DNA of 64,000 nt from DASULK01 sp036278255 (GCA_036278255.1 DASULK010000080.1:9434-73433), one strand, 5' to 3'; numbered from the stretch's first letter, positions 52,040 through 60,520 are shown. The notes: a model not told the origin generated them from the letters alone. Numbers and translations are program-made.

Positions 52040-52070
52040 AAAGCCCCGGGCTCCAGGAGCCCGGGGCTTT
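52040..52070 (-). terminator. Attenuator terminator before chorismate mutase
   Basis: AAAGCCCCGGGCTCC and its complement (52040-52054 and 52056-52070) form a GC-rich stem of at least 13 bp around a small loop. Read on the minus strand it ends in TTTTT (52036-52040 region), making it a classic intrinsic terminator within the 5' leader, 50 bases before the gene's ATG. Confidence 0.88.
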
Positions 52071-52084
52071 CGTAAGGTCTCTGT

Positions 52085-52153
52085 TCAAGCGCGACCTACG
52101 GCTGCCGGACTCCCGGAGCCGTAGTAAAAGTAGAAACGCGCCTGCTCAATCAC
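52085..52153 (-). CDS. Phe/Tyr-rich leader peptide of the chorismate mutase gene
   Basis: A 22-residue frame starting at GTG with the run FYFYY in ARFYFYYGSG (codons TTC TAC TTT TAC TAC). It ends 15 bases before the terminator stem. Bases 52096-52103 and 52117-52124 form an 8-bp pause hairpin over the Tyr codons, and 52105-52113 can pair over 9 bp (one G-U) with the 5' arm of the terminator (52056-52064), making an antiterminator. Stalling at Phe/Tyr codons would favour readthrough, coupling chorismate mutase to product supply. Confidence 0.8.
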   Translation of the reverse strand: MIEQARFYFYYGSGSPAAVGRA

Positions 52154-52160
52154 GCCATGA

Positions 52161-52190
52161 AGTATGCCCACCCCGGGGCGGAGTACGCAA
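52161..52190 (-). promoter_or_regulatory. Putative promoter of the attenuator transcript
   Basis: On the minus strand TTGCGT (52190-52185) and CATACT (52166-52161) are 18 bases apart. The -10 ends seven bases before the leader-peptide GTG, so the leader peptide would be translated from a near-leaderless mRNA. The hexamers are only moderately good. Confidence 0.45.
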
Positions 52191-52307
52191 CCGGATCGAC
52201 CAGCTAGTGGGACAGCCGACGAAGGCGGCCCGCCGGCCATCCCGGCGGGGACGCGCCCGGCATGCGGATCGGCCGATGTCCTGCCGGAGGCATAGACTCG
52301 CCGTGCG

Positions 52308-54773
52308 ATGCATGCTCTCTTCGAAACCCCGCCGGTCCAGCCCACCCCACACCCCGCCCGTGCGGCTGGGCCTGACCCGGAGGCTCTTCTGGTTGGGCTC
52401 AACGGCCCGCAGCGCGAAGCCGTGACCCATTCCGGCTCCCCGCTGCTGATCATCGCCGGGGCCGGGTCGGGCAAGACGCGGGTGCTGACCCACCGGATCG
52501 CCTACCTGCTGGCCGCCCGGGACGTCCATCCCGGTGAAATCATCGCGATCACCTTCACCAACAAAGCCGCCGGCGAGATGAAGGAGCGGGTGACAGCCCT
52601 GGTCGGTCCCCGCGCCCGGATGATGTGGGTGTCGACGTTCCACTCGGCATGCGTGCGCATCCTGCGGGCGGAGCATACGCATGCCGGCCTCAAGTCGACC
52701 TTCTCCATCTACGACGCCGATGACTCGCGGCGGCTGATGCAACTGGTCATCCGCGAACTCGATCTGGACCCGAGACGCTACTCGGCCCGGGGGCTGGCAG
52801 CTCAGATCTCCAACCTGAAGAACGAGCTGATTGATCCGGAGGACTTCGCCGGCCGGGCCAAGGGGCCCAACGAGCGGGCGCTGGCCGAGGCGTACACCCT
52901 TTACCAGCAGCGGCTGAAGGAAGCGCACGCGCTGGACTTCGATGACCTGATCATGACAACGGTGCATCTGCTGCAGTCACACCCCCACGTCGCCGAGAGC
53001 TACCGCCGCCGGTTCCGGCACGTCCTCGTCGACGAGTACCAGGACACCAACCACGCGCAGTACGTGCTCATCAAGGAGTTGGTGGGGGGCGGGCCGGCCG
53101 GCTCGGCGGAGGGGGCTGTGGTCGACCCGGCGGGGTTGGCGCCGGCCGAGCTCTGCGTGGTGGGTGACGCGGACCAGTCGATCTACGCGTTCCGCGGTGC
53201 GACGATCCGGAACATCCTGGAGTTCGAACGCGATTTCGCCAACGCCCGGACGATCCTGCTCGAACAGAACTACCGCTCCACGCAGACCATCCTCAATGCG
53301 GCGAACGCCGTCATCGCGCACAACACCTCCCGTAAGCCGAAGCGGCTCTGGAGCGAGGCCGGGGCGGGGGAGCAGATCGTCGGGTACGTCGCCGACACCG
53401 AGCATGCCGAGGCCGACTGGGTCGCACGGGAGATCGACCGGTTGTGCGATGCGGGCGAGGCCTGCCCCGGCGATGTCGCCATCTTCTACCGGACCAACGC
53501 CCAGTCCCGGGTCTTCGAAGAGGTCTTCATCCGGGTCGGCCTGCCGTACAAGGTCATCGGCGGGGTCCGCTTCTATGAGCGCAAAGAGGTCCGGGATGCG
53601 CTGGCCTATCTGCGCGCGGTGGTCAACGATGACGACACGGTGAGCCTCCGGCGCATCCTCAACACCCCGCGCCGTGGCATCGGTGAGCGGGCGGAAGCCT
53701 GTGTAACGGCACTATCAGCCCGGGACCGGATCTCGTTCGGTGCCGCGCTGCGTGGGGCGGGTGAGGCTCCCGGCATCTCCACCCGGGCCGCCAACGGCAT
53801 CGCCACCTTCGTCGCTCTGCTCGATGAGCTCCGGGAGTTGGCCACGACCGCTCCGCCGGAAGAGGTGCTGGAGGCGGCGTTGAGCCGTTCCGGCTACCTG
53901 AGTGAGCTGGAGGAGAGCCTCGACCCGCAGGACGCCGGCCGGGTGGAGAACCTCCAGGAACTGGTCAGTGTCGCCCGGGAGTACACCGAGCGGGCCGAAG
54001 CGCAGGCGGAGGAGGGGCAGGGGGCGACCTTGGCCGGCTTCCTTGAGCAGGTCGCGCTGGTCGCCGACGCGGATGAGATCCCCGACTCGGCCGAGGCGGC
54101 GGCCGAGGAACTCGACGCGGACGACCGCTACCGCGGAGTGGTCACCCTGATGACCCTGCATACCGCCAAGGGGCTGGAGTTCCCGGTGGCGTTTCTGACC
54201 GGGCTGGAGGACGGCGTCTTCCCGCACCTGCGTTCACTCGGCGACCCCCGCGAGTTGGAGGAGGAGCGCCGGCTCGCGTATGTCGGCATCACCCGGGCCC
54301 GCCAGCGCCTCTACCTGTCCCGGGCGGTCACCCGGTCGGCATGGGGGCAGCCGAGCTACAACCCGCCGTCCCGGTTTACCGAGGAACTGCCGGCCGACCT
54401 GGTCCGCTGGGAGCGCACCGAAGGGACGTACACCTCCTGGTCCGGTACGGGAGGTGGGGTCGGTGGCCGGCCTGGCGGCGGGTGGTCCAGCACCGGTGAG
54501 CGGGCGGGCCGTGGTGGCGGCACGGCCTTCGGCAGTTCGAAGGCCGCGCAGCTCGCGCAGCGGATCGGTGTCGACGGCAGCCGGCTGGCAACCGCGAGCG
54601 AGCTACGGCCGGTGCCCAGGGTGGCGGCCGGGGACCGGGTCAACCACCAGCGGTACGGCCTCGGCCGAGTGCTCGCGGTGGAGGGGCATGGTCCGGCAGC
54701 CCGCGCCCAGATCGACTTCGGCGATCAGACGCTGTGGTTGGTGCTGCGGCATGCCCCGATCGAGAAGCTGTAA
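52308..54773 (+). CDS. pcrA: ATP-dependent DNA helicase PcrA/UvrD
   Basis: SF1A 3'-5' helicase for nucleotide-excision repair and replication restart. The 821 residues contain motif Ia-type AGAGSGKTRVLTHR (Walker A near residue 50), TFTNKAAGEM, VDEYQDTN (Walker B), GDADQSIYAFRGA, and motif VI ITRARQRLYL. The C-terminus has a Gly-rich linker and a small SH3/Tudor-like domain (GDRVNHQRYGLGRVLAVEG) that in PcrA/UvrD binds RNA polymerase. TAGACT lies nine bases before the ATG, again compatible with a leaderless start. Mycobacterial uvrD1 has the same neighbours. Confidence 0.95.
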   Translation: MHALFETPPVQPTPHPARAAGPDPEALLVGLNGPQREAVTHSGSPLLIIAGAGSGKTRVLTHRIAYLLAARDVHPGEIIAITFTNKAAGEMKERVTALVGPRARMMWVSTFHSACVRILRAEHTHAGLKSTFSIYDADDSRRLMQLVIRELDLDPRRYSARGLAAQISNLKNELIDPEDFAGRAKGPNERALAEAYTLYQQRLKEAHALDFDDLIMTTVHLLQSHPHVAESYRRRFRHVLVDEYQDTNHAQYVLIKELVGGGPAGSAEGAVVDPAGLAPAELCVVGDADQSIYAFRGATIRNILEFERDFANARTILLEQNYRSTQTILNAANAVIAHNTSRKPKRLWSEAGAGEQIVGYVADTEHAEADWVAREIDRLCDAGEACPGDVAIFYRTNAQSRVFEEVFIRVGLPYKVIGGVRFYERKEVRDALAYLRAVVNDDDTVSLRRILNTPRRGIGERAEACVTALSARDRISFGAALRGAGEAPGISTRAANGIATFVALLDELRELATTAPPEEVLEAALSRSGYLSELEESLDPQDAGRVENLQELVSVAREYTERAEAQAEEGQGATLAGFLEQVALVADADEIPDSAEAAAEELDADDRYRGVVTLMTLHTAKGLEFPVAFLTGLEDGVFPHLRSLGDPRELEEERRLAYVGITRARQRLYLSRAVTRSAWGQPSYNPPSRFTEELPADLVRWERTEGTYTSWSGTGGGVGGRPGGGWSSTGERAGRGGGTAFGSSKAAQLAQRIGVDGSRLATASELRPVPRVAAGDRVNHQRYGLGRVLAVEGHGPAARAQIDFGDQTLWLVLRHAPIEKL

Positions 54774-54830
54774 CCCGGCGTCGGCCCCGCCTCCCTCCCG
54801 CCCGCCTGCGGGGCGCCCTGCCGCTGCTCC

Positions 54831-54909
54831 AAGAGGGCAGCCCTGTTGGGCGAAGATTCCGAAGAGGGCTCCCCTATACGTGCCCAGGCGGCAATAGGGG
54901 AGCCCTCTT
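54831..54909. repeat. Dispersed short repeat, copy 2, at the pcrA/M23 junction
   Basis: AAGAGGGCAGCCCT (54831-54844) is an exact reverse complement of the repeat unit in the methyltransferase gene. 31 bases on, AAGAGGGCTCCCCTA (54862-54876) and its exact complement (54895-54909) form a 15-bp inverted repeat with an 18-base loop. This copy lies between convergent stops and may act as a bidirectional terminator. 54862-54909 aligns to the other copy at 38 of 48 positions. Confidence 0.8.
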
Positions 54910-54939
54910 CAGTGGGGGAGGGAGGAGGGGAGTCCTGGC

Positions 54940-55755
54940 TCAGCAGCCGAGGTTGACGCCCCGGGCCCGCATCCAGGGGGCGGGGTCGACCTGGTTCCAC
55001 ATGCCCAGGTGCACCTCGAAGTGCAGGTGCGGTCCGGTGGAGTCACCGGTGGAGCCTTCCCAGCCGACGAGGTCCCCTGCGGCGACCCGTTGGCCGACCC
55101 GGACGTTGGTCTTGTTCAGGTGGGCGTAGTGGGTCAGGACCCCGTTGCCGTGGTCGATGACCACCGAGATGCCGTAACCGCTGAAGGCCCAGCCGGTCGT
55201 GGTGACGGTGCCAGCGCCGGCGGCGACGATCGGGGTGTTCTCCGGGGCGGCCAGATCGATGCCGGCGTGCAAGGTGCCCCAGCGTGGCCCGTAGCAGGAG
55301 GTGACCCGCCCGTTCGGCATCGGGTTGACCCAGTCCGGTTTACGGGGCGGAGCGGCTGGGCTCTTGCTCGGGGCGGCGCTCTCGCCCGCGGCGGGGCTCT
55401 TGCTCGGGGCGGGGCTCTTGCTCGGGGCGGCCGGACTCGCCTTCGCCGAGGTCTCGGTGGGTGATGCGGGGGCGGTCTCGTCCCGGGTGGAACGGTCTGC
55501 GCGCTCCGCCGCATCGGCCCGGGACTGTTCCTCATCGGTCCGGGACGTGTCTTCGAGGGCCACGGCTGCCGAGTCAGGTTGCTGCCCCGGCGCGGCGACG
55601 GTGGACGCGGCCACGGCGGCGAGACCGAAGCCGGCAAGGGCTACCGCCACCGTTGCGACGTAGGCACGGCGGTTGGTGGGCTTTTCCGGGGCACGGTGGC
55701 GGCCGCCGGTTGCACCCTTGGACGCGCGGTTGTCGGGTGACTGGTTTTCCTGCAC
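54940..55755 (-). CDS. M23 metallopeptidase (LytM-like), repeat-bearing linker
   Basis: A 271-residue membrane-anchored or secreted endopeptidase of peptidoglycan. It has a basic N-terminus, a hydrophobic segment (residues ~32-52), a Ser/Pro/Ala linker with repeated PSKSPA units, and a C-terminal LytM domain with HAGIDLAAP (His/Asp zinc ligands) and HLHFEV. The start is GTG. A 7-bp hairpin (55788-55809) lies in the leader. It is the second of two tandem M23 genes on this strand. Confidence 0.9.
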   Translation of the reverse strand: MQENQSPDNRASKGATGGRHRAPEKPTNRRAYVATVAVALAGFGLAAVAASTVAAPGQQPDSAAVALEDTSRTDEEQSRADAAERADRSTRDETAPASPTETSAKASPAAPSKSPAPSKSPAAGESAAPSKSPAAPPRKPDWVNPMPNGRVTSCYGPRWGTLHAGIDLAAPENTPIVAAGAGTVTTTGWAFSGYGISVVIDHGNGVLTHYAHLNKTNVRVGQRVAAGDLVGWEGSTGDSTGPHLHFEVHLGMWNQVDPAPWMRARGVNLGC

Positions 55756-55976
55756 TGGAGAACCTCGAGGGGGAGAGGGACAGGGACGCCGACATATTTG
55801 TTTGTCGGCCGCGTGTCCTGGGTACCTGGGGCCGGGAGAAGCAGCGGCGCCTTCCGAATAACGGGGAGTTATATGACCCGGAGAAAGATGAAGTCCGATT
55901 CAGTGCTGCGGCCGCGAGTGAGATTGGCCATACCGAGTAGTGTGATTCGGCTAACTTTATCGTCGATCAAGCACAG

Positions 55977-56009
55977 AAAAACCGCCCAAACCCTCAGGCG
56001 TGGGCGGTT
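55977..56009 (-). terminator. Terminator of the upstream M23 gene
   Basis: On the minus strand AACCGCCCA (56009-56001) pairs with TGGGCGGTT (55988-55980), a 9-bp stem with a 12-base loop followed by TTT. It starts 20 bases past the stop of the second M23 gene. The rest of the 273-base spacer (55756-55976) is the leader of the other M23 gene; it has an AT-rich patch (CATATAACT) that might be a -10, but no riboswitch that I recognise. Confidence 0.8.
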
Positions 56010-56028
56010 CCTGGGACAGTACGCAGAG

Positions 56029-56745
56029 TTACGAGGAGGAGACTCCGCCAAAGATTGGGTCAAGTTTGAGCTTGATGTCCACTCCTCGATCCCGTAGCCA
56101 TGGGACCGGGTCCTTCGGTTCCCCCTTGACATGGACTTCAAGATGCAGTTGGGGACCGTAGGCGTGGCCGGTGTTGCCGACCAGGCCGAGCACCTCACCG
56201 GCCTCGACCTCCTGGCCCTCCTCCACCAACAGCTTGGCGGAGTGGCCGTAGATCGACTCCGTGCCATCCGAGTGGCGGACGATGACGCAGTAGCCGTACC
56301 CGCCGTACCAGCCGGCCTTGGTTACCGTCCCGGCGTGGATCGCGTGGTAAGGCGCGCCTTCCGGTGCGGCCAGGTCGATGCCGGCGTGCAGTTCCCCCCA
56401 GCGCACCCCGTAGGGGGAAGTGAAGGTGTAGTCCTTCAGCGGCAGTACCCACAGATCCTCGACCTCATCCAATGATTCGGTCGAGCGGTCGTGGTCGCGC
56501 GAGGCACGGGTGGCGTCAGCAGCGCGCTCCGCCGCTGCTTCCGCCAGGGCGGACTGATCGAGGTCGGCCAGTGCCGACGGACTGACCGTCTTGGCGTCCG
56601 GCAACGCGGCTGCCGCGCCCAGCGCGACCACGCCGGCTCCGACGAAGGCGGAGGTGACCACCGCCGCGTAGCGACTGCGCGGTGGAGTTGGTACGCGGCG
56701 GCGACCGCGATATCGGTCGGGCTCAGACGACAGGCGCTGGCGCAC
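56029..56745 (-). CDS. M23 metallopeptidase (LytM-like)
   Basis: A 238-residue protein starting at a GTG five bases after GGAGGG. The N-terminus is Arg-rich, followed by a membrane segment (residues ~27-50), a charged helical stretch that looks coiled (SALAEAAAERAADATRASRD), and a LytM domain with HAGIDLAAP and LHLEVHV. It is a paralogue of the downstream gene with a different stalk. In mycobacteria a single M23 gene lies at this spot between uvrD1 and sucC. Confidence 0.9.
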   Translation of the reverse strand: MRQRLSSEPDRYRGRRRVPTPPRSRYAAVVTSAFVGAGVVALGAAAALPDAKTVSPSALADLDQSALAEAAAERAADATRASRDHDRSTESLDEVEDLWVLPLKDYTFTSPYGVRWGELHAGIDLAAPEGAPYHAIHAGTVTKAGWYGGYGYCVIVRHSDGTESIYGHSAKLLVEEGQEVEAGEVLGLVGNTGHAYGPQLHLEVHVKGEPKDPVPWLRDRGVDIKLKLDPIFGGVSSS

Positions 56746-56856
56746 GCACACCCTCCGTTGTCCGGTCAGTATTGCGGTCACGCCACGTTACTGTGCGGGG
56801 GTGAACGCTGGTGACCGCGTCGCCACCCAGCCGAAACCGGAATGACAACCGTGGAC

Positions 56857-56885
56857 AAGGTAGCTAACCCCTAGGGGAGTCTCAA
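56857..56885 (-). promoter_or_regulatory. Putative promoter of the M23 gene at 56029
   Basis: On the minus strand TTGAGA (56885-56880), a 17-base spacer and TACCTT (56862-56857) fit a housekeeping promoter about 110 bases before the GTG. The spacer contains the palindrome CCCCTAGGGG. The remaining bases of this 329-base divergent spacer (56886-57074) are moderately AT-rich and should hold the promoter of the B12-binding gene, which I could not place. Confidence 0.45.
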
Positions 56886-57074
56886 GCCGAACCGCAGAAA
56901 TGCGGGGAGAAAGACCTAATGTCCGCTGTGGAAAAAAGAGTTTGGTAACCGAGTGTCGCTTAATTCGTTACCGACCGCTGGTCACATCGGGTCGCCCAGC
57001 TTTCCGGACCCGTACCGGGCAGGCTACCGTTCGTTCAGGTAACGCCCTCGCGTGTCTGGAAAGGTGTTGCGCTG

Positions 57075-57479
57075 ATGAGATCTCGAATTCGGGTCGTCGT
57101 CGCCAAGCCGGGCTTGGACGGGCACGATCGTGGCGCGAAGGTCGTCGCTCGCGCTCTGCGGGACGCCGGCATGGAGGTCATCTACACCGGGTTGCACCAG
57201 ACACCTGAACAGATCGTTGAGACCGCCATCCAGGAAGACGCCGATGCCGTCGGCCTCTCTGTGCTCTCCGGGGCGCACATGACCCTCTTCCGCCGGGTGC
57301 TGGATCTGCTGGCGGAGCGGGGAGCGCAGGACATCGTCGTCTTCGGGGGCGGGATCATCCCCGAGGCGGACATCCCCGAGTTGGAGCAGCTCGGGGTCGC
57401 GAAGATTTTCACGCCGGGTGCGACCACCCGGTCGATCGTCGACTGGGTGCGCGGCACCGTCGCAGAGTCGGTCGTCTGA
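57075..57479 (+). CDS. Stand-alone B12-binding domain protein (mutase small-subunit type)
   Basis: A 134-residue cobalamin-binding domain. GLDGHDRGAK holds the DxHxxG motif whose His coordinates cobalt from below; SVLSGAH and FGGGIIPEADIPEL complete the fold. It is the size and type of the small subunit of isobutyryl-CoA/methylmalonyl-CoA mutases (IcmB-like). No large mutase subunit is adjacent; sucCD is 400 bases away, which fits a propionate-to-succinate link. The partner must be elsewhere. Confidence 0.88.
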   Translation: MRSRIRVVVAKPGLDGHDRGAKVVARALRDAGMEVIYTGLHQTPEQIVETAIQEDADAVGLSVLSGAHMTLFRRVLDLLAERGAQDIVVFGGGIIPEADIPELEQLGVAKIFTPGATTRSIVDWVRGTVAESVV

Positions 57480-57534
57480 ACGGTCGGCATCCGTCGGTCC
57501 GGACAGCACAGTCCGGAGTGGGGGGCACGGCGAA

Positions 57535-57565
57535 GGGCCGGACGCACCCCTCACACGTCCGGCCC
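57535..57565 (+). terminator. Terminator after the B12-binding gene
   Basis: GGGCCGGACG (57535-57544) and its complement (57556-57565) form a 10-bp stem with an 11-base loop followed by CCTCTTTG. The rest of the 408-base spacer up to sucC (57566-57887) shows no gene; a weaker frame is open but without codon bias. Confidence 0.75.
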
Positions 57566-57887
57566 CTCTTTGCACGACGCCCCGCCGCCACCCCTCGACC
57601 GACAGGGCATCGGCCGTGTCTGTCGATGCCGCCCCCCCGGCGGCTCCGACATCTGATTCAACGATGCCATCTGGCGGGGGTTACGCATGCCGAATGCGGA
57701 TTTTCGGCCAAAGAGCGGAGCCGAGTGTGGATTACCGCACAGGGTGCACCCGCCAGGTGGCTGTCGGTGCCGACCTCGCTAGGCTGCGGCGGATGCCCTG
57801 TCCACCATGATGGGAACAGGCATCAACCAATTTCACGCGGCGGTCGGCGCGACGGCGCGCCGCCAAGACAGGACGGGACGCGCAACC

Positions 57888-59066
57888 GTGGACCTGTATG
57901 AATACCAGGGGCGTGAGCTGTTTGAGCGGCACGGGCTGCCCGTGCTGGCCGGCGGCGTCGCCGAAACTCCGGAGGAGGCGCGGGCCATCGCCGAGCGCCT
58001 CGGTGGCGGGGTGGTTGTCAAGGCTCAGGTGAAGGTCGGTGGCCGTGGCAAGGCCGGCGGGGTGAAACTCGCCAAGGATGCGGCCGAGGCAACCGCGAGA
58101 GCTTCCGAGATCCTCGGCATGGACATCAAGGACCACAGGGTCAACCAGGTCATGATCACCGTGACTGCCGACATCGCGGAGGAGTACTACTTCTCCTACC
58201 TGCTCGATCGAGCGAACCGCACCTTCCTGTGCATCGCCAGCGTTGCCGGGGGTATGGACATCGAGCAGGTCGCCGCCGAGACCCCCGAGAAGGTGGTCAA
58301 GGCCACGATCGACGCCAACACCGGGGTCGACGAGGCGAAGGCGCGGGAGATCGTCGCAGCCGCCAACTTCCCCGCCGAGGTCACCGACCAAGTCGTCGAC
58401 CTCGCGGTCAAGCTGTGGCAGGCATTCATCGCCGAGGATGCAACGCTGATGGAGGTCAACCCGCTGGCCCGGACCAGCAGCGGCGAGGTGCTGTGCCTTG
58501 ACGCCAAGGTGAGCCTGGACGACAACGCCTCCTTCCGTCACCCGGAGCACGCGGCACTGGTGGATGTGGCGGCGGTGGATCCGCTGGAGCAGTTGGCGAA
58601 GGAGAAGGATCTCAACTACGTCAAGCTCGATGGCGAGGTCGGTGTCATCGGCAACGGTGCTGGCCTGGTCATGTCGACGCTCGACGTGGTCGCCTACGCC
58701 GGGGAGAAGTACGGCGGCGTGAAGCCGGCGAACTTCCTCGACATCGGCGGCGGCGCCAGCGCTTCGGTGATGGCCAACGGGCTGGAGGTCGTCCTCTCCG
58801 ACCCCGCCGTTAGGAGCGTCTTCGTCAACGTCTTCGGCGGCATCACCGCCTGCGACGAGGTGGCCAACGGCATCGTCCAGGCGCTGGCTCTGCTGGAGCA
58901 GCGGGGCGAGCAGGTCACCAAGCCCCTGGTCGTCCGGCTGGACGGCAACAACGCCGAGGCGGGGCGAGCCATTCTCGACGCCGCGGCCAGCCCACTCGTG
59001 CAGCGGGTGGACACAATGGATGGCGCGGCCGACCGGGCCGCCGAACTCGCGGCTGCGGGGGTCTGA
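57888..59066 (+). CDS. sucC: Succinyl-CoA synthetase beta subunit
   Basis: TCA-cycle enzyme subunit that binds nucleotide and succinate. The GTG at 57888 gives 392 residues starting DLYEYQGRELFERHGLPV, the family N-terminus. VVKAQVKVGGRGKAGGVK is the ATP-grasp loop, LEVNPLART and FLDIGGGAS are conserved, and VFGGITACDEVA is the C-terminal CoA-ligase part. sucD follows with one base between stop and ATG. Confidence 0.97.
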   Translation: MDLYEYQGRELFERHGLPVLAGGVAETPEEARAIAERLGGGVVVKAQVKVGGRGKAGGVKLAKDAAEATARASEILGMDIKDHRVNQVMITVTADIAEEYYFSYLLDRANRTFLCIASVAGGMDIEQVAAETPEKVVKATIDANTGVDEAKAREIVAAANFPAEVTDQVVDLAVKLWQAFIAEDATLMEVNPLARTSSGEVLCLDAKVSLDDNASFRHPEHAALVDVAAVDPLEQLAKEKDLNYVKLDGEVGVIGNGAGLVMSTLDVVAYAGEKYGGVKPANFLDIGGGASASVMANGLEVVLSDPAVRSVFVNVFGGITACDEVANGIVQALALLEQRGEQVTKPLVVRLDGNNAEAGRAILDAAASPLVQRVDTMDGAADRAAELAAAGV

Positions 59067-59067
59067 C

Positions 59068-59955
59068 ATGGCAATCTGGTTGACCAAGGACTCGAAGGTC
59101 ATCGTCCAGGGGATCACCGGGTCTGAAGGCTTGAAGCACACCCGGCGTATGGTCGCCGCGGGCACCAACGTCGTCGGCGGGGTGAACCCCCGGAAGGCGG
59201 GGCAGAGCGTTGAGTGCGACGGCGCTCAACTCCCCGTCTTCGCCAGCGTCGCCGAAGCCATGGCAGCCACCGGCGCGGACACCACGGTCATCTTCGTGCC
59301 GCCGCAGTTCACCAAAGCGGCGGTCATGGAGGCGATCGACGCGGCGATCGGGCTGGCAGTGGTGATTACAGAGGGGGTCCCGGTGCACGACACCGCCGCC
59401 TTCTGGGCGCACAACGTCACCGCCGGTCATCCGACCCGGATCATCGGGCCCAACTGCCCGGGCATCGCGTCACCGGGCGCCTCCAACGCCGGCATCATCC
59501 CGGCCGACATCACGGGCCCGGGCCGCATCGGCCTCGTCAGCAAGAGCGGCACGCTGACGTACCAGATGATGTACGAGCTGCGCGACATCGGTTTCTCCAC
59601 CTGTGTGGGGATCGGCGGTGACCCGGTCATCGGCACCACTCACATCGACGCGTTGGCGGCATTCCAGGACGACCCGGAGACCGATGCGATCGTGATGATC
59701 GGTGAGATCGGCGGGGACGCGGAGGAACGGGCCGCCGACTTCATCAAGGCCAGCGTGACCAAGCCCGTGGTCGGCTACATCGCCGGGTTCACCGCGCCTC
59801 CCGGCAAGACGATGGGGCACGCCGGCGCCATCATCTCCGGTTCGTCGGGGACCGCCGAGGCCAAGCAGGCTGCGCTGGAGGCGGTCGGGGTCAAGGTCGG
59901 TAAGACGCCGAGCGAGACCGCCCGCCTGATGCGGAAGATCATGTCCGGCGGCTGA
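59068..59955 (+). CDS. sucD: Succinyl-CoA synthetase alpha subunit
   Basis: CoA-binding and phosphohistidine-carrying subunit. The ATG at 59068 gives 295 residues. The CoA site VIVQGITGSEGLKHTRRM is N-terminal, GPNCPGI is in the middle, and the phospho-His is in GHAGAIISG near residue 250. It forms the SucCD enzyme with the preceding gene. Two consecutive hairpins terminate the operon. Confidence 0.97.
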   Translation: MAIWLTKDSKVIVQGITGSEGLKHTRRMVAAGTNVVGGVNPRKAGQSVECDGAQLPVFASVAEAMAATGADTTVIFVPPQFTKAAVMEAIDAAIGLAVVITEGVPVHDTAAFWAHNVTAGHPTRIIGPNCPGIASPGASNAGIIPADITGPGRIGLVSKSGTLTYQMMYELRDIGFSTCVGIGGDPVIGTTHIDALAAFQDDPETDAIVMIGEIGGDAEERAADFIKASVTKPVVGYIAGFTAPPGKTMGHAGAIISGSSGTAEAKQAALEAVGVKVGKTPSETARLMRKIMSGG

Positions 59956-59964
59956 TCGCAAGCG

Positions 59965-60023
59965 GCAGGGTCGGGCGCGGCCCCGACCCTGCCCACCAGC
60001 CGGGCCCCCACCGGGGCCCGGCT
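59965..60023 (+). terminator. Double-hairpin terminator of sucCD
   Basis: Two stems in series: GCAGGGTCGGG with complement (59965-59975/59982-59992, 11 bp) and AGCCGGGCCCC with complement (59998-60008/60013-60023, 11 bp), the second followed by TTTT. It begins nine bases after the sucD stop and may also serve the convergent small membrane gene. Confidence 0.88.
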
Positions 60024-60024
60024 T

Positions 60025-60279
60025 TTATCTCTGCCAGCCCGGGCGGTTGCCGGTGAGGGTGAAGAAGCCGTTCGCCAGGATGTTGAGCACGCTGAGCACG
60101 ATGGCCACCCAGCCGAGAACCGGCGATTTGCCGAAGCGCCGGGCATCGCGGATCGACAGGTAGCCGAAAACGATGCCGGCGACGCCGCAGCAGAGCAGGC
60201 CGATGACGATGCCGAGAACGCCCCACAGCGTCGACCGGTCCCGCCCCTGAGCGGCGGGCGGAGGGTATGGAGCGGTCAT
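60025..60279 (-). CDS. Small DUF4190-like membrane protein
   Basis: An 84-residue protein with a short Pro-rich head, two hydrophobic helices (LWGVLGIVIGLLCCGVAG and LGWVAIVLSVLNILANG) linked by GYLSIRDARRFGKSP, the layout of DUF4190 proteins. The ATG follows GGAGGC. A longer protein of the same type lies at 61.8 kb. Function unknown. Confidence 0.75.
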   Translation of the reverse strand: MTAPYPPPAAQGRDRSTLWGVLGIVIGLLCCGVAGIVFGYLSIRDARRFGKSPVLGWVAIVLSVLNILANGFFTLTGNRPGWQR

Positions 60280-60520
60280 GTGAGCCTCCGGCGAGTCCTA
60301 TCCGCGATCGCCCCTCGCTCGCGGTCCTGGTCTGACGCTAACCCCGACCGGACCACCTATCCGCACTTCTCGCCAAAAGTTCGAATTTTCGGTCAACAGC
60401 CGATTTGATAGAGCGGCAGCGGCGCGGCCGAAGCAGCTCGGGCCCCTCCTTGTGGCTAATTCCCGCGGCGGCCGTGGTGTCGGCGGCGGGCCGGCAGATC
60501 GGCATGCCACAGTAAAGCCG

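Noticed and set aside
55301..55663. Plus-strand repetitive frame (LLLGAA repeats)
   Set aside because: It is the antisense of the PSKSPA repeat in the M23 gene linker.
55756..55976. Possible c-di-AMP (ydaO) riboswitch before the M23 peptidase gene, as for actinobacterial wall hydrolases
   Set aside because: None of the conserved GGGGAACC or GGGGTGAA blocks could be found on the minus strand here or in 56746-57074.
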